This document shows, one piece after another, positions 1 through 8,403 of a stretch of 64,000 nt of DNA. Position numbers and translations under genes: made by a program. Under the pieces are notes generated by a model. It did no database searches and was not told the DNA's origin. It saw only the letters and a program-made list of their open reading frames with translations. The stretch comes from Streptomyces sp. YIM 130001 (GTDB lineage Bacteria; Actinomycetota; Actinomycetes; Streptomycetales; Streptomycetaceae): contig NZ_KZ984565.1 in assembly GCF_003574445.1 (NCBI RefSeq), positions 124,001-188,000 on the forward strand. The letters run 5' to 3'. Every line of letters starts with the position of its first letter. Position 1 is the first letter of the stretch.

Positions 1-235
1 GCGCCCACCGGATCGCGGACTCGCACGCGGGCCGGCGTACGGATTCACGTACGGAACGACCAGTGACTTCGTGTGGCTGTACGGGAGTTGGATGGTGGTC
101 GGAGGTGGGCCATGTCCGCGACTCCGAGACCCCGGACTGCTCTCGCCTCGCCTCGCCGTGCCTCCCGACGTGCGGATCGATTTCCTCAACTGCGTTCGGA
201 GCAAATGAATGTGATGGGGAGTCATGCGAGGTGGG

Positions 236-1693
236 TCATTGCGGCTCCGGCATGGCCAGGCACAGCGCGTCGAGGGCGTTGGTGAAGGCGTGCTCGGGTG
301 GTGTGCCGTAGCCGATGACCAGGCCGTCGCGCGGGGGTGTGGTGCTGTCGGGGTGCCGGTAGGGGCCAAGGCCGTCGAGCGCGAGGTCCTGTCGGCGGGC
401 CGCACGTAGTGCGAACTCCTCGGTGTCGGGGGGAAGTTCGAGGACGGCGTGCAGTCCGGCGGCGATCCCTGTCACCCGGATGTGCGGAACCCGTTCGGCG
501 AGCGTCGCCGTGAGCAGGTCCCGCCGGCGTCGATAGATCCGGCGCATCCGCCGCACATGGCGGTCGTAGGCGCCGACGGTCAGGAAGTCCGCGAGGGTCA
601 GCTGGTCCATCACCCCGGACCACGTCTCGCGTTCGCCCTTGGCCTCCACGGCCCGGTCGGCGAGGCGGCGGGGCAACACCATCCAGCCCAGCCGGAACGC
701 GGGGGACAGGCTCTTGCTGACGGACCCGAAATAGACCACCCGGTCGGGGTCCAGGCCCTGGACCGCGCCCACCGGTTCACGGTCGTAGCGGAACTCGCCG
801 TCGTAGTCGTCCTCGAGCACCAGGCCACCGGTCGAGCGGGCCCAGTCGACGACGGCCGCACGCCGCTCGCGGTGCAGCGGTCCGCCGGTGGGGTACTGGT
901 GCGCGGGCGTGAGCAGGACGCCGGACACGGCGGATGTCAGGTCGCCCACCAGGGCGCCCCGGCCGTCGACGGGCAGCGGTACCGTCGCCAGTCCGGCCGA
1001 CTCCACGAGGGAGCGGTGGTGGGCGAGCCCGTACTCCTCGACGGCCAGGGTGCCGTGCAGGAGCCCGCAGAGCAGTCGCAGCCCGTGGGCGAAGCCCGCG
1101 CAGATCACGATCCGGTCGGGCTCGGTGCGTACTCCGCGCGCTCGGGCCAGATACTCGGCCAGCGCCCGGCGCAGTTCCGGGCGGCCGCGCGGGTCCGCCA
1201 CTCCGAAGGCTTCACTGGGGGCGGAGTTCAGGGCGCGCCGGGCCGACGCGCCCCAGTCCGTGCGCGGGAAGGCGGCCGCGTCCGGGGAGCTGGGCTTCAG
1301 GTCGTGCAGGATTCGGCGGCGCGTCCGTCGTGCCGGTGCGGATGTCGGGTCGGGCTCCAGAGGTACGGCACGGTTCGCCACCCGGGTGCCGGAGCCCTGT
1401 CGGGAGGTGAGCCAACCCTCCTCCACCAACTCGGCGTAGGCGTGGGCCACCGTGTTGCGGGCGATGCCCAAGTCGGCGGAGAGCGTGCGGTACGGCGGGA
1501 GGCGGGTGCCGGGCGTCAGCCTGCCGGACCGGACGGCTTCTCGCAGGGCGCGCATGAGGCGGGCCCGTACGTTTCCTTCGCCCGTCAGGTCCAGGTGGAG
1601 GTCGCTGCCTGTGCCGGGGTCCGCGTCCGGAGCGGAGTCGGACGGCGACGGGACGGCGCCGTGCCGGCGTGAATTGACCCATGAAGACTCCAT
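236..1693 (-). CDS. MocR/PdxR-type GntR regulator with aminotransferase domain
   Basis: A 485-residue transcription factor that pairs an N-terminal GntR winged helix (about residues 37-107, with a RLPPYRTLSADLGIARNTV recognition region) with a fold-type I aminotransferase-like domain (about 130-480). The PLP-binding lysine is visible in SVSKSLSPAF (K327). This is the MocR/PdxR architecture, whose known members sense PLP or amino compounds. It is divergent from the AhpD-like gene at 1741, with only 47 bp between the two starts, so it probably controls that neighbour. No good Shine-Dalgarno precedes the chosen ATG; a start nearer residue 30 would still keep the whole winged helix. The family call is firm, the ligand is unknown. 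Confidence 0.9.
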   Translation of the reverse strand: MESSWVNSRRHGAVPSPSDSAPDADPGTGSDLHLDLTGEGNVRARLMRALREAVRSGRLTPGTRLPPYRTLSADLGIARNTVAHAYAELVEEGWLTSRQGSGTRVANRAVPLEPDPTSAPARRTRRRILHDLKPSSPDAAAFPRTDWGASARRALNSAPSEAFGVADPRGRPELRRALAEYLARARGVRTEPDRIVICAGFAHGLRLLCGLLHGTLAVEEYGLAHHRSLVESAGLATVPLPVDGRGALVGDLTSAVSGVLLTPAHQYPTGGPLHRERRAAVVDWARSTGGLVLEDDYDGEFRYDREPVGAVQGLDPDRVVYFGSVSKSLSPAFRLGWMVLPRRLADRAVEAKGERETWSGVMDQLTLADFLTVGAYDRHVRRMRRIYRRRRDLLTATLAERVPHIRVTGIAAGLHAVLELPPDTEEFALRAARRQDLALDGLGPYRHPDSTTPPRDGLVIGYGTPPEHAFTNALDALCLAMPEPQ

Positions 1694-1740
1694 GGAAATG
1701 CACCATACTGTGGGTCGATTCGGATCCTAGAGTCGCTGTC

Positions 1741-2193
1741 ATGACAACGATCCAGGTGCCCGAGCGCATGAACTTCTCCCAGACCGCCCCGAAGGTCTTC
1801 AAGTCGGTCCTTGCCCTGGACGCCGCCGCGCGGCAGGGCCTCGACCCGTCCCTCGTCGAACTCGTCCAGATCCGCGCCTCCCAGATCAACAAGTGCGCGT
1901 ACTGCATCGGTTACCACGCCGGTGACGCCCGCCGGGCGGGCGAGAGCGAAGAGCGGATCCATCAGCTCAGTGCCTGGCACGAGTCCAGCCTCTACACGGC
2001 CGAGGAGCGAGCCGCCCTCGCTCTCACCGAGGCCGTCACGCTGCTGCCCGAAGGCGTCACGGACGAGGTCTACGCGGGGGCCGAGAAGCAGTTCGGGGAG
2101 CAGCTCCTCGCCCAGCTGATCGCCCTCATCTTCACCGTCAACGCCTGGAACCGGATGAACGTGACGACCCGGAAGACGCCCGGCACCGCTTAG
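1741..2193 (+). CDS. AhpD-like carboxymuconolactone decarboxylase family protein
   Basis: A 150-residue single-domain protein of the CMD/AhpD family. It shows the peroxidase-type motif NKCAYCIGYH, with C52, C55 and H59 forming the CxxC plus histidine site known from AhpD, so a thiol-dependent peroxidase or disulfide reductase role is likely. The ATG at 1741 was chosen over an upstream in-frame ATG at 1681 because family members start close to the MNFSQTAP segment and the upstream one lies inside the divergent MocR gene. There is no Shine-Dalgarno before 1741 and TAGAGT lies just upstream, so the message may be leaderless. The neighbouring MocR protein is the likely regulator. Confidence 0.88.
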   Translation: MTTIQVPERMNFSQTAPKVFKSVLALDAAARQGLDPSLVELVQIRASQINKCAYCIGYHAGDARRAGESEERIHQLSAWHESSLYTAEERAALALTEAVTLLPEGVTDEVYAGAEKQFGEQLLAQLIALIFTVNAWNRMNVTTRKTPGTA

Positions 2194-2203
2194 GTCATGG
2201 GCT

Positions 2204-2238
2204 GCTACGGGCTACGGGCTACGGGCTACGGGCCACGG
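2204..2238. repeat. Short tandem heptamer repeat
   Basis: Four copies of CTACGGG followed by a variant CCACGGG, directly behind the AhpD-like stop codon. No function can be assigned. Confidence 0.7.
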
Positions 2239-2299
2239 GTGCGGGCAGCGGGCGACGGGCTCGGCAGGGCGCTTCGTGTCAGGACCGTGGGACGCAGGG

Positions 2300-2902
2300 T
2301 CAGGAGAACGTCCCGAACCGTCCCCGGTGGAAGAGGAGTGGGGCGCCGTCCCCCGTCGCGGCGAGGGCGTCGGCGCGGCCGACGACGATCAGGTGGTCGC
2401 CGCCCGTGTGTACCGCGTGGACCGTGCAGTCGATCCACGCGCGCGTGCCGGTCAGCCGCGGAGCCCCGGAAACGGGCGCCGCGTCGTACTCGACGCCGGC
2501 GAACTTGTCGCCGCCGCTGACCGCGAACGCCTTGCAGAGATCGGCCTGTTCGGCGCCGAGGACGTTCACGCAGAAGGCCCCGGCGGAGGCGATGCGCGGC
2601 CAGGTCGTCGACGTACGCGCCACCATGAAGGCGACCAGCGGCGGGTCGAGCGAGAGTGAGCTGAACGACTGGCAGGCGAAGCCCGCCGGGCCGTCCGGGG
2701 TGGTGGCGGTGACCACGGTGACGCCGCTCGCGAAGTGGCCCAGTACGGAACGGAATTCGTGAGGGTCGACCGGGCGGCGCTCATCGTCGCCGACCGCTCT
2801 GAGGCGCGGGCGGGGCAGGGCCGTCACCGGCTCCGCCGTCGTCGGGGCGCCGACCGACCTGAGGTAACGGACGGCGGTGGCCGCCATCCCTGCGTGTCCC
2901 AT
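2300..2902 (-). CDS. Flavin reductase (HpaC/HsaB-like FMN-binding split barrel)
   Basis: About 200 residues, matching the flavin reductase-like domain that supplies reduced FMN or FAD to two-component monooxygenases. Recognisable blocks are FASGVTVVTA, GFACQSFSSLSLDPPLV and the C-terminal LLFHRGRFGTF. The ATG at 2902 is preferred: GGGAGG lies 4 nt upstream, whereas the first ATG at 2914 is only 5 bp from a palindromic operator (2920-2934) and has no binding site. No oxygenase partner is visible next door. Its own operator, shared with acyl-CoA genes elsewhere in the window, places it in the same catabolic regulon. In steroid-degrading actinobacteria such a reductase (HsaB) serves an aromatic-ring hydroxylase; that specific role is only inference. 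Confidence 0.88.
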   Translation of the reverse strand: MGHAGMAATAVRYLRSVGAPTTAEPVTALPRPRLRAVGDDERRPVDPHEFRSVLGHFASGVTVVTATTPDGPAGFACQSFSSLSLDPPLVAFMVARTSTTWPRIASAGAFCVNVLGAEQADLCKAFAVSGGDKFAGVEYDAAPVSGAPRLTGTRAWIDCTVHAVHTGGDHLIVVGRADALAATGDGAPLLFHRGRFGTFS

Positions 2903-2919
2903 CACGCCTCCCATTGAAG

Positions 2920-2934
2920 CTGACGAACCGTCAG
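2920..2934. promoter_or_regulatory. TetR-type operator, site 1 (CTGACGAACCGTCAG)
   Basis: Perfect dyad with arms CTGACG and CGTCAG around 3 bp, followed by ATA on the plus strand. It lies immediately upstream of the flavin reductase gene. The same dyad recurs at 6230, 6254, 12190, 29902, 47560 and 58906. Confidence 0.75.
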
Positions 2935-2984
2935 ATAGGAAGAGAAGGGCGCCGTCGGGACGCTCGGGCCCGTCACCGTCACCG

Positions 2985-3857
2985 TCACCGTCCCCGGTAC
3001 GTCGGCGGCCGCCGTTCCACGAAGCTCGCCACGCCCTCGTTCGCGTCCGCCGTGGTCATGTTGATCTCCTGGGCGGCGGCCTCGGCTGCGAAGGCCGTGC
3101 TGCGGTCCGACTCGAGCGAGGCGTTGACCAGCTCCTTGGTCAGGGCGATCGCACGCGTGGGGCCCTGCGCCAGGCGTTCCGCCCACTCCCGGGCCGTCTT
3201 CTCCAACTCGGCGGCCGCTACCACCCTGTTCACCAGACCGAGGCGTTCCGCATCCGGGGCCGACACCGCGTCGCCGAAGAACATCAGCTCCTTGGCGCGC
3301 TGCGGTCCGATCAGCCGCGGCAGCAGATACGCGCCGCCGCCGTCCGGCACCAGGCCCCGGCGTACGAACACCTCGATGAAACGGGCCTGTTCCGCCGCGA
3401 TCACCAGGTCGCAGGCGAACGCCAGGTGGGCGCCGATGCCCGCCGCCGTGCCGTTGACGGCGGCGATCACCGGCTTCTCGCAGTCCTGCACGGATGCGAC
3501 GAACCGCTGTGCGCCGCGCTTGATCGTGCGCGCGACGTCGCCCGGGACCCGTGCACCCGACGGTGCCGCCGAGCCGGTCCTGAGGTCCGCGCCCGCGCAG
3601 AAACCCTTGCCCGTCGCGGTGATCACGACGGCCCGTACGTCCGGGTCGGCGGAGGCGTCGGCGAGCAGGCCGATGATGCGTTCGCGCTGGTCGAGGGTGA
3701 CGGCGTTCATGGCTTCGGGGCGGTTGAGGGTGATCCACGAGACGCCGTTGTCAGTGCTGTGGAGTACCAATGAGGAGACGTCGGGGGCAGGTGGCGTGGA
3801 TGTGGATGTGGGGGCGTCGGACGGGGGATCGGGGGGCGGTGTGGACGTGGGCGGCAT
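2985..3857 (-). CDS. Enoyl-CoA hydratase/isomerase family protein
   Basis: A 290-residue crotonase-fold enzyme expected to hydrate or isomerise an enoyl-CoA thioester in the cytoplasm. Visible blocks are ITLNRPEAMNAV, GKGFCAGADL (oxyanion-hole loop), AVNGTAAGIGAHLAFACDLVIA and the C-terminal FVERRPPTYRGR. Residues 1-30 are a Pro/Ser/Thr-rich extension not needed for the fold. The ATG at 3857 is chosen because GGAG lies about 10 nt upstream; the frame stays open further upstream but that stretch overlaps the synthetase gene. The stop of that synthetase gene is 100 bp upstream on the same strand, so the two likely form an operon under the tandem operators at 6230-6268. Confidence 0.9.
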   Translation of the reverse strand: MPPTSTPPPDPPSDAPTSTSTPPAPDVSSLVLHSTDNGVSWITLNRPEAMNAVTLDQRERIIGLLADASADPDVRAVVITATGKGFCAGADLRTGSAAPSGARVPGDVARTIKRGAQRFVASVQDCEKPVIAAVNGTAAGIGAHLAFACDLVIAAEQARFIEVFVRRGLVPDGGGAYLLPRLIGPQRAKELMFFGDAVSAPDAERLGLVNRVVAAAELEKTAREWAERLAQGPTRAIALTKELVNASLESDRSTAFAAEAAAQEINMTTADANEGVASFVERRPPTYRGR

Positions 3858-3957
3858 GGCGGGGTGGCTCCGTCTCGTACGGGGTGGTGGCGGGTGGTGG
3901 TCCCGGCTCAGGGGCGCGTGGCAGGGCCGAGGTGTGGCGTGCCCGGGTGCGGAGGGC

Positions 3958-6192
3958 TCAGTGGCAGACGGCGAGTGCGTCCAGGGCCACCGCGCCCTGG
4001 CCGCGTGGCAGGACCATGAGGGGGTTGATGTCGAGCTCGGCGAGGTTGTCGCCGAGCTCCAGGGCCATCCGCTGGACGCGCAGGACCACCTCGACCAGGG
4101 CGTCCACATCGGCGGGCGGCGCACCCCGCACGCCCTGGAGCAGGGCGTGGCCGCGCAGTTCGCGCAGCATCGCCCTGGCCTGGTCCTCGCCGAAGGGCGG
4201 CACCCGTACGGCCGCGTCCCGCAGGACCTCGACGAGTACGCCGCCGAGGCCGACGGTGACGGTCGGCCCGAAGAGCGGGTCGGGGGTGACGCCGACGACC
4301 ATCTCGACGCCCTTCTCGACCATCTGGCAGACCAGCACGCCGTCGAGCTCGACACCCTCGTAGCGGGCGATGTCGGTGAGTTCGCGGTAGGCGTCGCGGA
4401 CCTGGCTCGCGGAGGTCAACCCGACCTTCACCAGGCCGAGTTCGGTCTTGTGGCCGAGGTGTGCGCCGGAGGCCTTCATGACGACCGGGTAGCCGACCAG
4501 ACCGGCCGCCCGCACGGCGGCCGCTGCACTGGTCACCAACTGCTCGCGCGGCACCCGGATCCCGTAGGCGCGAAGGAGCTGCTTGGCCGCGTGCTCGCTC
4601 AGCTGCCGGCCGGGCCGCATCAGCGACTGCGCCTTGCGGAAGGAGGGCGAGGGTGTGCGGGGTGCGTCGGTGAAGGGCGAGACGTAGTCCCGGGTGAAGC
4701 GGTGGTGGTCGAGGTAGGCCCGTACGGCCCCGATGCAGTTGGCGAAGGTGCGGAAGGTGGCGACCCGGGACGAGCCGAGCAGCGTCGTGCGGTAGGCGTC
4801 CTCGGTGCCGACGGGCGAGCCCCAGACGACGCACACCAGCTTGTCGGTGCGTTCCGCCGCGTCCACCAGGTCCTGCGCGAGCCGGTCGCTCATGGGTGGG
4901 AAGGGGCCGGTGATCGGGCAGATCAGGACGCCCACCTCGGGGTCGTCGAGGATGGAGTCGATGATGCGGCGGCCGCGCCAGTCGCCGACGGGGTGGCCGC
5001 CGTTGTCGACGGGGTTGGCGACGTTCAGGTACTCGGGTATCCACTCGTGCAGTGCGCGCTGCCGTTCGTCGGAGAGCGTCGGCAGGTGCAGGCCGGCTTC
5101 GGTGGCGAGGTCCGCGAAGTGCGCGCCCGTGCCGCCCGAGATCGAATACACCACGACACCGTCCGCCTGCGGTGTCCGCGCGCGGGCCAACAGGGCGGCG
5201 GTGTCCTGGAGTTCGTCCAGACCGTCGACCCGGATCACGCCGAACTGCCGCATGGCCGCGTCCACCACGGTGTCGGCCCCGGTGAGCTTGCCGGTGTGTG
5301 AGGCGGCGGTGCGGGCGCCGGTCTCGGTGCGGCCGACCTTCACCGCGACCACCGGTACGCCGCGTCGTGCCGCGTGGTCGGCGGCGAGCAGGAAGGAACG
5401 GCCGTCCTTGAGCCCTTCGACGTAACAGGCGATCGCGCCGACCTCGGGCCGGTCCGCGAAGTAGGAGAGGAAGTCGGCGGTCTCCAGGTCGGCTTCGTTG
5501 CCGGTCGGCGCCCAGTGGGAGAGGCGGATTCCGAGTTCCTGGAGGGTGAAGACGGGCCGGCCCTGGTGCCCGGACTGGGTGATCAGGGCGATGGCGGGTC
5601 CGGTGAGGTCGTCGCGGAAGTTCTCGAAGGCGTTGAGGTTGGTGTTCGGGCCGAGCAGGCGGATGCCGGAGCGTTCCACGGCGGCGGCGAGCCTGGTCTG
5701 GGCGAGCGCGCCCTCCTGGCCGGTCTCGGCGAATCCGGAGGCGAAGGCCACGGCGAACTTCACCTTGGCCTCGGCCAGTTCCTCCACCACGGGCAGCGGG
5801 TCGGCGACCAGGAGTACGGCGAGGTCGACCTGTTCGGGCAGGTCGGAGACGGAGGGGGAGCAGGGGATTCCGTAGACGCTGGGACGGGTCGGGTGCACGG
5901 GGTGCAGCCGGGCTCCGACGCGCTCGGCCCAGGCGATCAGCTGGCGGGTGATGCCGGAGTTGGGGCGGCCCTCGGCGTCCGATGCGCCGATGACGGCGAC
6001 GGACTGGGGGCGGAAGAAGCGGTCGAGGTCGGGCACGTCGGTGTGCAGCGGTCGTCCGCTCACGTCCAGTGCTGCGCCGGTGCCCGGGGCGGTCGCGGTG
6101 CTGTGCACCGCGGGCGCGGAGCGCTCGCCGCAGGCCACGACCTGGGCCGGACGGGGGTCGGTGGTGAGGGTGCCGTGGGTCGATCCAAGCAT
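3958..6192 (-). CDS. ADP-forming acyl-CoA synthetase (acetate--CoA ligase family)
   Basis: A 744-residue single-chain NDP-forming acyl-CoA synthetase. Order of domains: CoA-binding Rossmann domain (about 60-155, SVAVIGASD), succinyl-CoA-ligase-like domains (about 195-520) and a C-terminal ATP-grasp domain (about 525-740, GYPVVMKASGAHLGHKTELG). The phosphohistidine loop is SHTGKLTGAD, with H299 as the likely phosphorylated residue. Such enzymes interconvert an acyl-CoA, ADP and phosphate with the free acid and ATP. The chain is complete, so it is catalytic rather than an orphan subunit. Tandem operators start 38 bp upstream of the ATG. The substrate is not evident; the neighbouring hydratase and reductase suggest carboxylic acid catabolism. 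Confidence 0.88.
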   Translation of the reverse strand: MLGSTHGTLTTDPRPAQVVACGERSAPAVHSTATAPGTGAALDVSGRPLHTDVPDLDRFFRPQSVAVIGASDAEGRPNSGITRQLIAWAERVGARLHPVHPTRPSVYGIPCSPSVSDLPEQVDLAVLLVADPLPVVEELAEAKVKFAVAFASGFAETGQEGALAQTRLAAAVERSGIRLLGPNTNLNAFENFRDDLTGPAIALITQSGHQGRPVFTLQELGIRLSHWAPTGNEADLETADFLSYFADRPEVGAIACYVEGLKDGRSFLLAADHAARRGVPVVAVKVGRTETGARTAASHTGKLTGADTVVDAAMRQFGVIRVDGLDELQDTAALLARARTPQADGVVVYSISGGTGAHFADLATEAGLHLPTLSDERQRALHEWIPEYLNVANPVDNGGHPVGDWRGRRIIDSILDDPEVGVLICPITGPFPPMSDRLAQDLVDAAERTDKLVCVVWGSPVGTEDAYRTTLLGSSRVATFRTFANCIGAVRAYLDHHRFTRDYVSPFTDAPRTPSPSFRKAQSLMRPGRQLSEHAAKQLLRAYGIRVPREQLVTSAAAAVRAAGLVGYPVVMKASGAHLGHKTELGLVKVGLTSASQVRDAYRELTDIARYEGVELDGVLVCQMVEKGVEMVVGVTPDPLFGPTVTVGLGGVLVEVLRDAAVRVPPFGEDQARAMLRELRGHALLQGVRGAPPADVDALVEVVLRVQRMALELGDNLAELDINPLMVLPRGQGAVALDALAVCH

Positions 6193-6229
6193 CGCTGACG
6201 CCCGCCTCCTGAGGTAACGGCCTGCAAAG

Positions 6230-6244
6230 CTGACACACAGTCAG
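6230..6244. promoter_or_regulatory. TetR-type operator, site 2a (CTGACACACAGTCAG)
   Basis: Dyad with arms CTGAC and GTCAG, the proximal member of a tandem pair before the acyl-CoA synthetase gene. It deviates from the consensus at the sixth base of each arm. Confidence 0.6.
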
Positions 6245-6253
6245 ATTACTGAA

Positions 6254-6268
6254 CTGACGCTCCGTCAG
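6254..6268. promoter_or_regulatory. TetR-type operator, site 2b (CTGACGCTCCGTCAG)
   Basis: Perfect CTGACG/CGTCAG dyad, centred 24 bp from site 2a. Two sites on nearly the same helix face suggest cooperative binding at the synthetase-hydratase operon promoter. Confidence 0.72.
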
Positions 6269-6310
6269 GAACAGGCTTGCGGGCAAAGAAACGCGAAGGG
6301 TGCGGACTTC

Positions 6311-6360
6311 CGCGAACGGCGACCGCGAACGGCGACCGCGAACGGCGACCGCGAACGGCG
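6311..6360. repeat. 13-bp tandem repeat in intergenic DNA
   Basis: About 3.8 copies of CGCGAACGGCGAC. It sits in the 400-bp gene-free stretch between the synthetase operators and the promoter of the secreted lysozyme-like gene; apart from this repeat I see no feature in 6269-6661. Confidence 0.75.
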
Positions 6361-6661
6361 CGAGCTCTGCCGGTGCGGACGTACGCAGGCGCGCGTGGAT
6401 CCCGACTGATCGGTACCCGGAGTACGTGTCCCCGCAACCCGCCGGCGTGCACCATCGGTGTGCACAGGCCGGGAATTGGCCGAATCACGCGCCGGGTGGC
6501 GGCGAGCGGTGCCGGGCGGTGCCGCTCGGCATCGGCTGGGGTGAGGCGGTGGGTGCGGGCCGCCTCGCGGGTGGCGCCGCGCTTCGGTGGGTGGTCACGG
6601 GTGAGCCGGTCCGGTCGCGGCCGGCGGGAGGGGGTGCGAGCAGCTCGTGTTGCACAGTTTG

Positions 6662-6690
6662 TTGACGTGGACCTGACAGCTCACTACGGT
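6662..6690 (+). promoter_or_regulatory. Candidate sigma70-type promoter of the lysozyme-like gene
   Basis: TTGACG at 6662-6667 and TACGGT at 6685-6690 are separated by 17 bp, a housekeeping-type spacing. It would give a leader of about 100 nt before the ATG at 6800. Judged by eye only. Confidence 0.45.
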
Positions 6691-6799
6691 CCGGCGGAAA
6701 TCGATGGCTCATGTCCCCCACGGATCACAGCCGTCGGTGCACCAGCAGGGACACGGCTCCGCGCCGCGCCCTGACCCCACCTGGCAGAAGGAGAGACCC

Positions 6800-7399
6800 A
6801 TGGAGCGAACGAAGTCGAGGACCCGCAGCGGCGTCAGACGAGGGGTGGCCGGGCTCGCCGGCGGGCTGCTCGTCCTCGGAAGCCTGTCCGTGCCCGCGTA
6901 CGCCGGAGTCGCGGAGGGGCCGGATCCGTCGCCGTCCGCCACGGCGTCGGGCCTCGGACACAAGTCCAACGCCGAGCTCCTCGCGGCCTGCGAAGTACCG
7001 CCCGAGCACGACCCCGCGATCATCAACACCGTCCACCAGGTCGCCCTCGACCACCAGGTCACCGACAAGGTGATGCTCGCGGCGTTCGAGGCGGGCTGGG
7101 TCGAGTCGCACATGCACAACCTCAACTGCGGCGACTCGGACTCGCTCGGTGTCTTCCAGCAGCGGCCGAGCCAGGGCTGGGGCACGCCGGAGCAGATCAT
7201 GGACCCCGTCTACGCGACGACCAAGTTCCTCGAGCAGGCCATACCCAACGACCAGAAGAACCCGGGTTACACGGCCGGTGAGCTCGCGCAGAGCGTCCAG
7301 CGGTCCGCGTACCCGGAGCGGTACGACCAGAGCGAGGCCAAGGCGCGTGAACTGCTCGCCGCTGCCAAGCAGTCGACGAAATCGGATGCGTCCGACTGA
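6800..7399 (+). CDS. Secreted lysozyme-fold (transglycosylase-like) protein
   Basis: A 199-residue exported protein. Residues 1-35 form a signal peptide (Arg/Lys-rich start, hydrophobic GLAGGLLVLGSLSV, likely cleavage after AYA). The mature part carries a lysozyme-like segment: a candidate catalytic glutamate in AGWVESHMHNLNCG, then SLGVFQQRPSQGWGT, a pattern shared with actinobacterial soluble-transglycosylase-like domains, and a final helix YPERYDQSEAKARELL. It probably acts on peptidoglycan in the cell wall. AAGGAG lies about 6 nt before the ATG, which decides the start against an earlier frame extension. It stands alone between two gene-poor stretches. Enzymatic activity is inferred from the motif only. 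Confidence 0.75.
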   Translation: MERTKSRTRSGVRRGVAGLAGGLLVLGSLSVPAYAGVAEGPDPSPSATASGLGHKSNAELLAACEVPPEHDPAIINTVHQVALDHQVTDKVMLAAFEAGWVESHMHNLNCGDSDSLGVFQQRPSQGWGTPEQIMDPVYATTKFLEQAIPNDQKNPGYTAGELAQSVQRSAYPERYDQSEAKARELLAAAKQSTKSDASD

Positions 7400-7978
7400 G
7401 CGGTTGCTACGCGCGTAGTGCGTCGCACGGCAGGTCGTCGTGCCACGCGCGCCGACGGCCGTCGCCGGTGACCGCCTGCCCATGGGCCTCGGCTGCGGCG
7501 TAGTGGTGGCAGTAGCGGTGCGCGGCCGGGGCTCCGTCCCGGCCGCGCACTTCGCTCGGAGGCGTACGGGCTCACGCTCACCGCACCCGAACAGATACCG
7601 CGCCGGGAGCTCGGAGCCGACCTGGACGAATACGTCCGATGCATTCAGTGATCGAAGGTGGCCGGTGGCCGGTGGCCGGTGGCCGGCGATCGGCGACCGG
7701 CTGCTGGCAATCGGCGACCCGCGGCCGCGCGCCCGGGCACCGATCCCGTGCTCGCGCCAGACGTCGAAGCGGGAGGTCGAACCGGGAGGTCGAACCGGGA
7801 CGTCAGTCCGGGACGTCAACCCCCTGTCGTGTGTGCGGCCCGCCGGAAAAGCCGGTCGCACGGCGGCGTCGATGGGATAACCTGTCCGGGATTTCGGGCG
7901 GCAGGTTCCCTGCCGCCCCGCCCGGCGCGCTCGGCGCCGACACGCACCGCGTGCCCTGCCTGGAAGGAGGCGAGAGAC
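7400..7978. other. Gene-free stretch upstream of the leader ORF
   Basis: No convincing coding sequence. It holds a run of GGCCGGT-type repeats (about 7657-7690), two imperfect copies of CGGGAGGTCGAAC (about 7779-7800), and near its right end a possible promoter, listed separately. Confidence 0.5.
7854..7883 (+). promoter_or_regulatory. Possible promoter for the leader ORF-MFS-FBP unit
   Basis: GGTCGC at 7854-7859 and TAACCT at 7878-7883 with 18 bp between, preceded by an A-rich tetrad (GGAAAA, 7845-7850). An A-rich element just ahead of the -35 box is known from WhiB7/WblC-controlled antibiotic-resistance promoters, but the resemblance here is weak. Confidence 0.3.
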
Positions 7979-8053
7979 ATGGACCGTGCCGAATGCGTTG
8001 TGGCCATAGTTGTTTCCGGCCGTGTGCCCTCCCTCCTCTGCGGCGCGCGGTAA
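7979..8053 (+). CDS. 24-residue putative leader peptide
   Basis: A very short ORF (begins MDRAECVVAIVV, ends LLCGAR) with an excellent ribosome binding site: AAGGAGG, 8 nt before the ATG, stronger than the site of the following MFS gene. It ends 350 nt before the MFS start, and the intervening DNA holds GC-rich hairpins. Leader ORFs in this position before resistance genes for ribosome-targeting drugs act by ribosome stalling. The CCTCCT inside the ORF (codons for PSLL) can pair with its own AGGAGG. Not recognised as a known leader family; it could also be a fortuitous ORF, though the binding site argues against that. Confidence 0.5.
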   Translation: MDRAECVVAIVVSGRVPSLLCGAR

Positions 8054-8403
8054 GTCTTCCCCCGTCTGTTTCTTGTCTTCGGCGTCTTCCTGAGATGCCG
8101 CGTCACGAGATGTCCTGGCCTGCTCGCTTCATCGCCGCGCGGGCCGCGGGGGCGCGCGCCCGAAGACGGGCCCTTCTTCTGCTGGTCACCGTGATCTCGG
8201 CGCTCTCCGCCGCACGGCCGGCAAGAGCGCCGGCGTGAGTGACACGTAGCTGGTGAGGCAGGCCCCGGGTGCTCTCCGTGGTTCCCGCTGCCCCACCGCC
8301 ATGCCGTGTCCCCGTGCTGCGTACACCGGCCCGTCGTCACCCCCGCGACCGTCCCAGGCCGGCTGTCTCGACAGCACTTCGACACGAAACGTGTGTGTTC
8401 GCC
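8054..8403 (+). promoter_or_regulatory. Possible attenuator region between leader ORF and MFS gene
   Basis: Long gene-free leader. A GC-rich hairpin at about 8141-8161 (GGGC arms with GCG/CGC inside) is followed within 10-20 nt by the pyrimidine run CCCTTCTTCT. A second strong hairpin has arms CACGGCCGGC (8213-8222) and GCCGGCGTG (8229-8237). A small hairpin ACACG-AAA-CGTGT (8382-8394) ends 9 nt before the MFS start. Together these could form terminator and antiterminator states, but no folding was computed. A 47-codon ORF (about 8095-8238) lies here too; I do not call it. Confidence 0.4.

Noticed and set aside
1..235. Short plus-strand ORFs at the left edge
   Set aside because: They overlap each other, lack ribosome binding sites and run into the antisense of the MocR gene.
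6690..6799. ydaO-type (c-di-AMP) riboswitch before the secreted lysozyme-like gene
   Set aside because: Such elements precede some actinobacterial wall hydrolases, but the leader is only about 100 nt and lacks the conserved riboswitch segments.
8095..8238. Possible 47-residue protein beginning MPRHEMSWPARF
   Set aside because: No ribosome binding site, and the sequence coincides with the GC-rich hairpins of the attenuator region.
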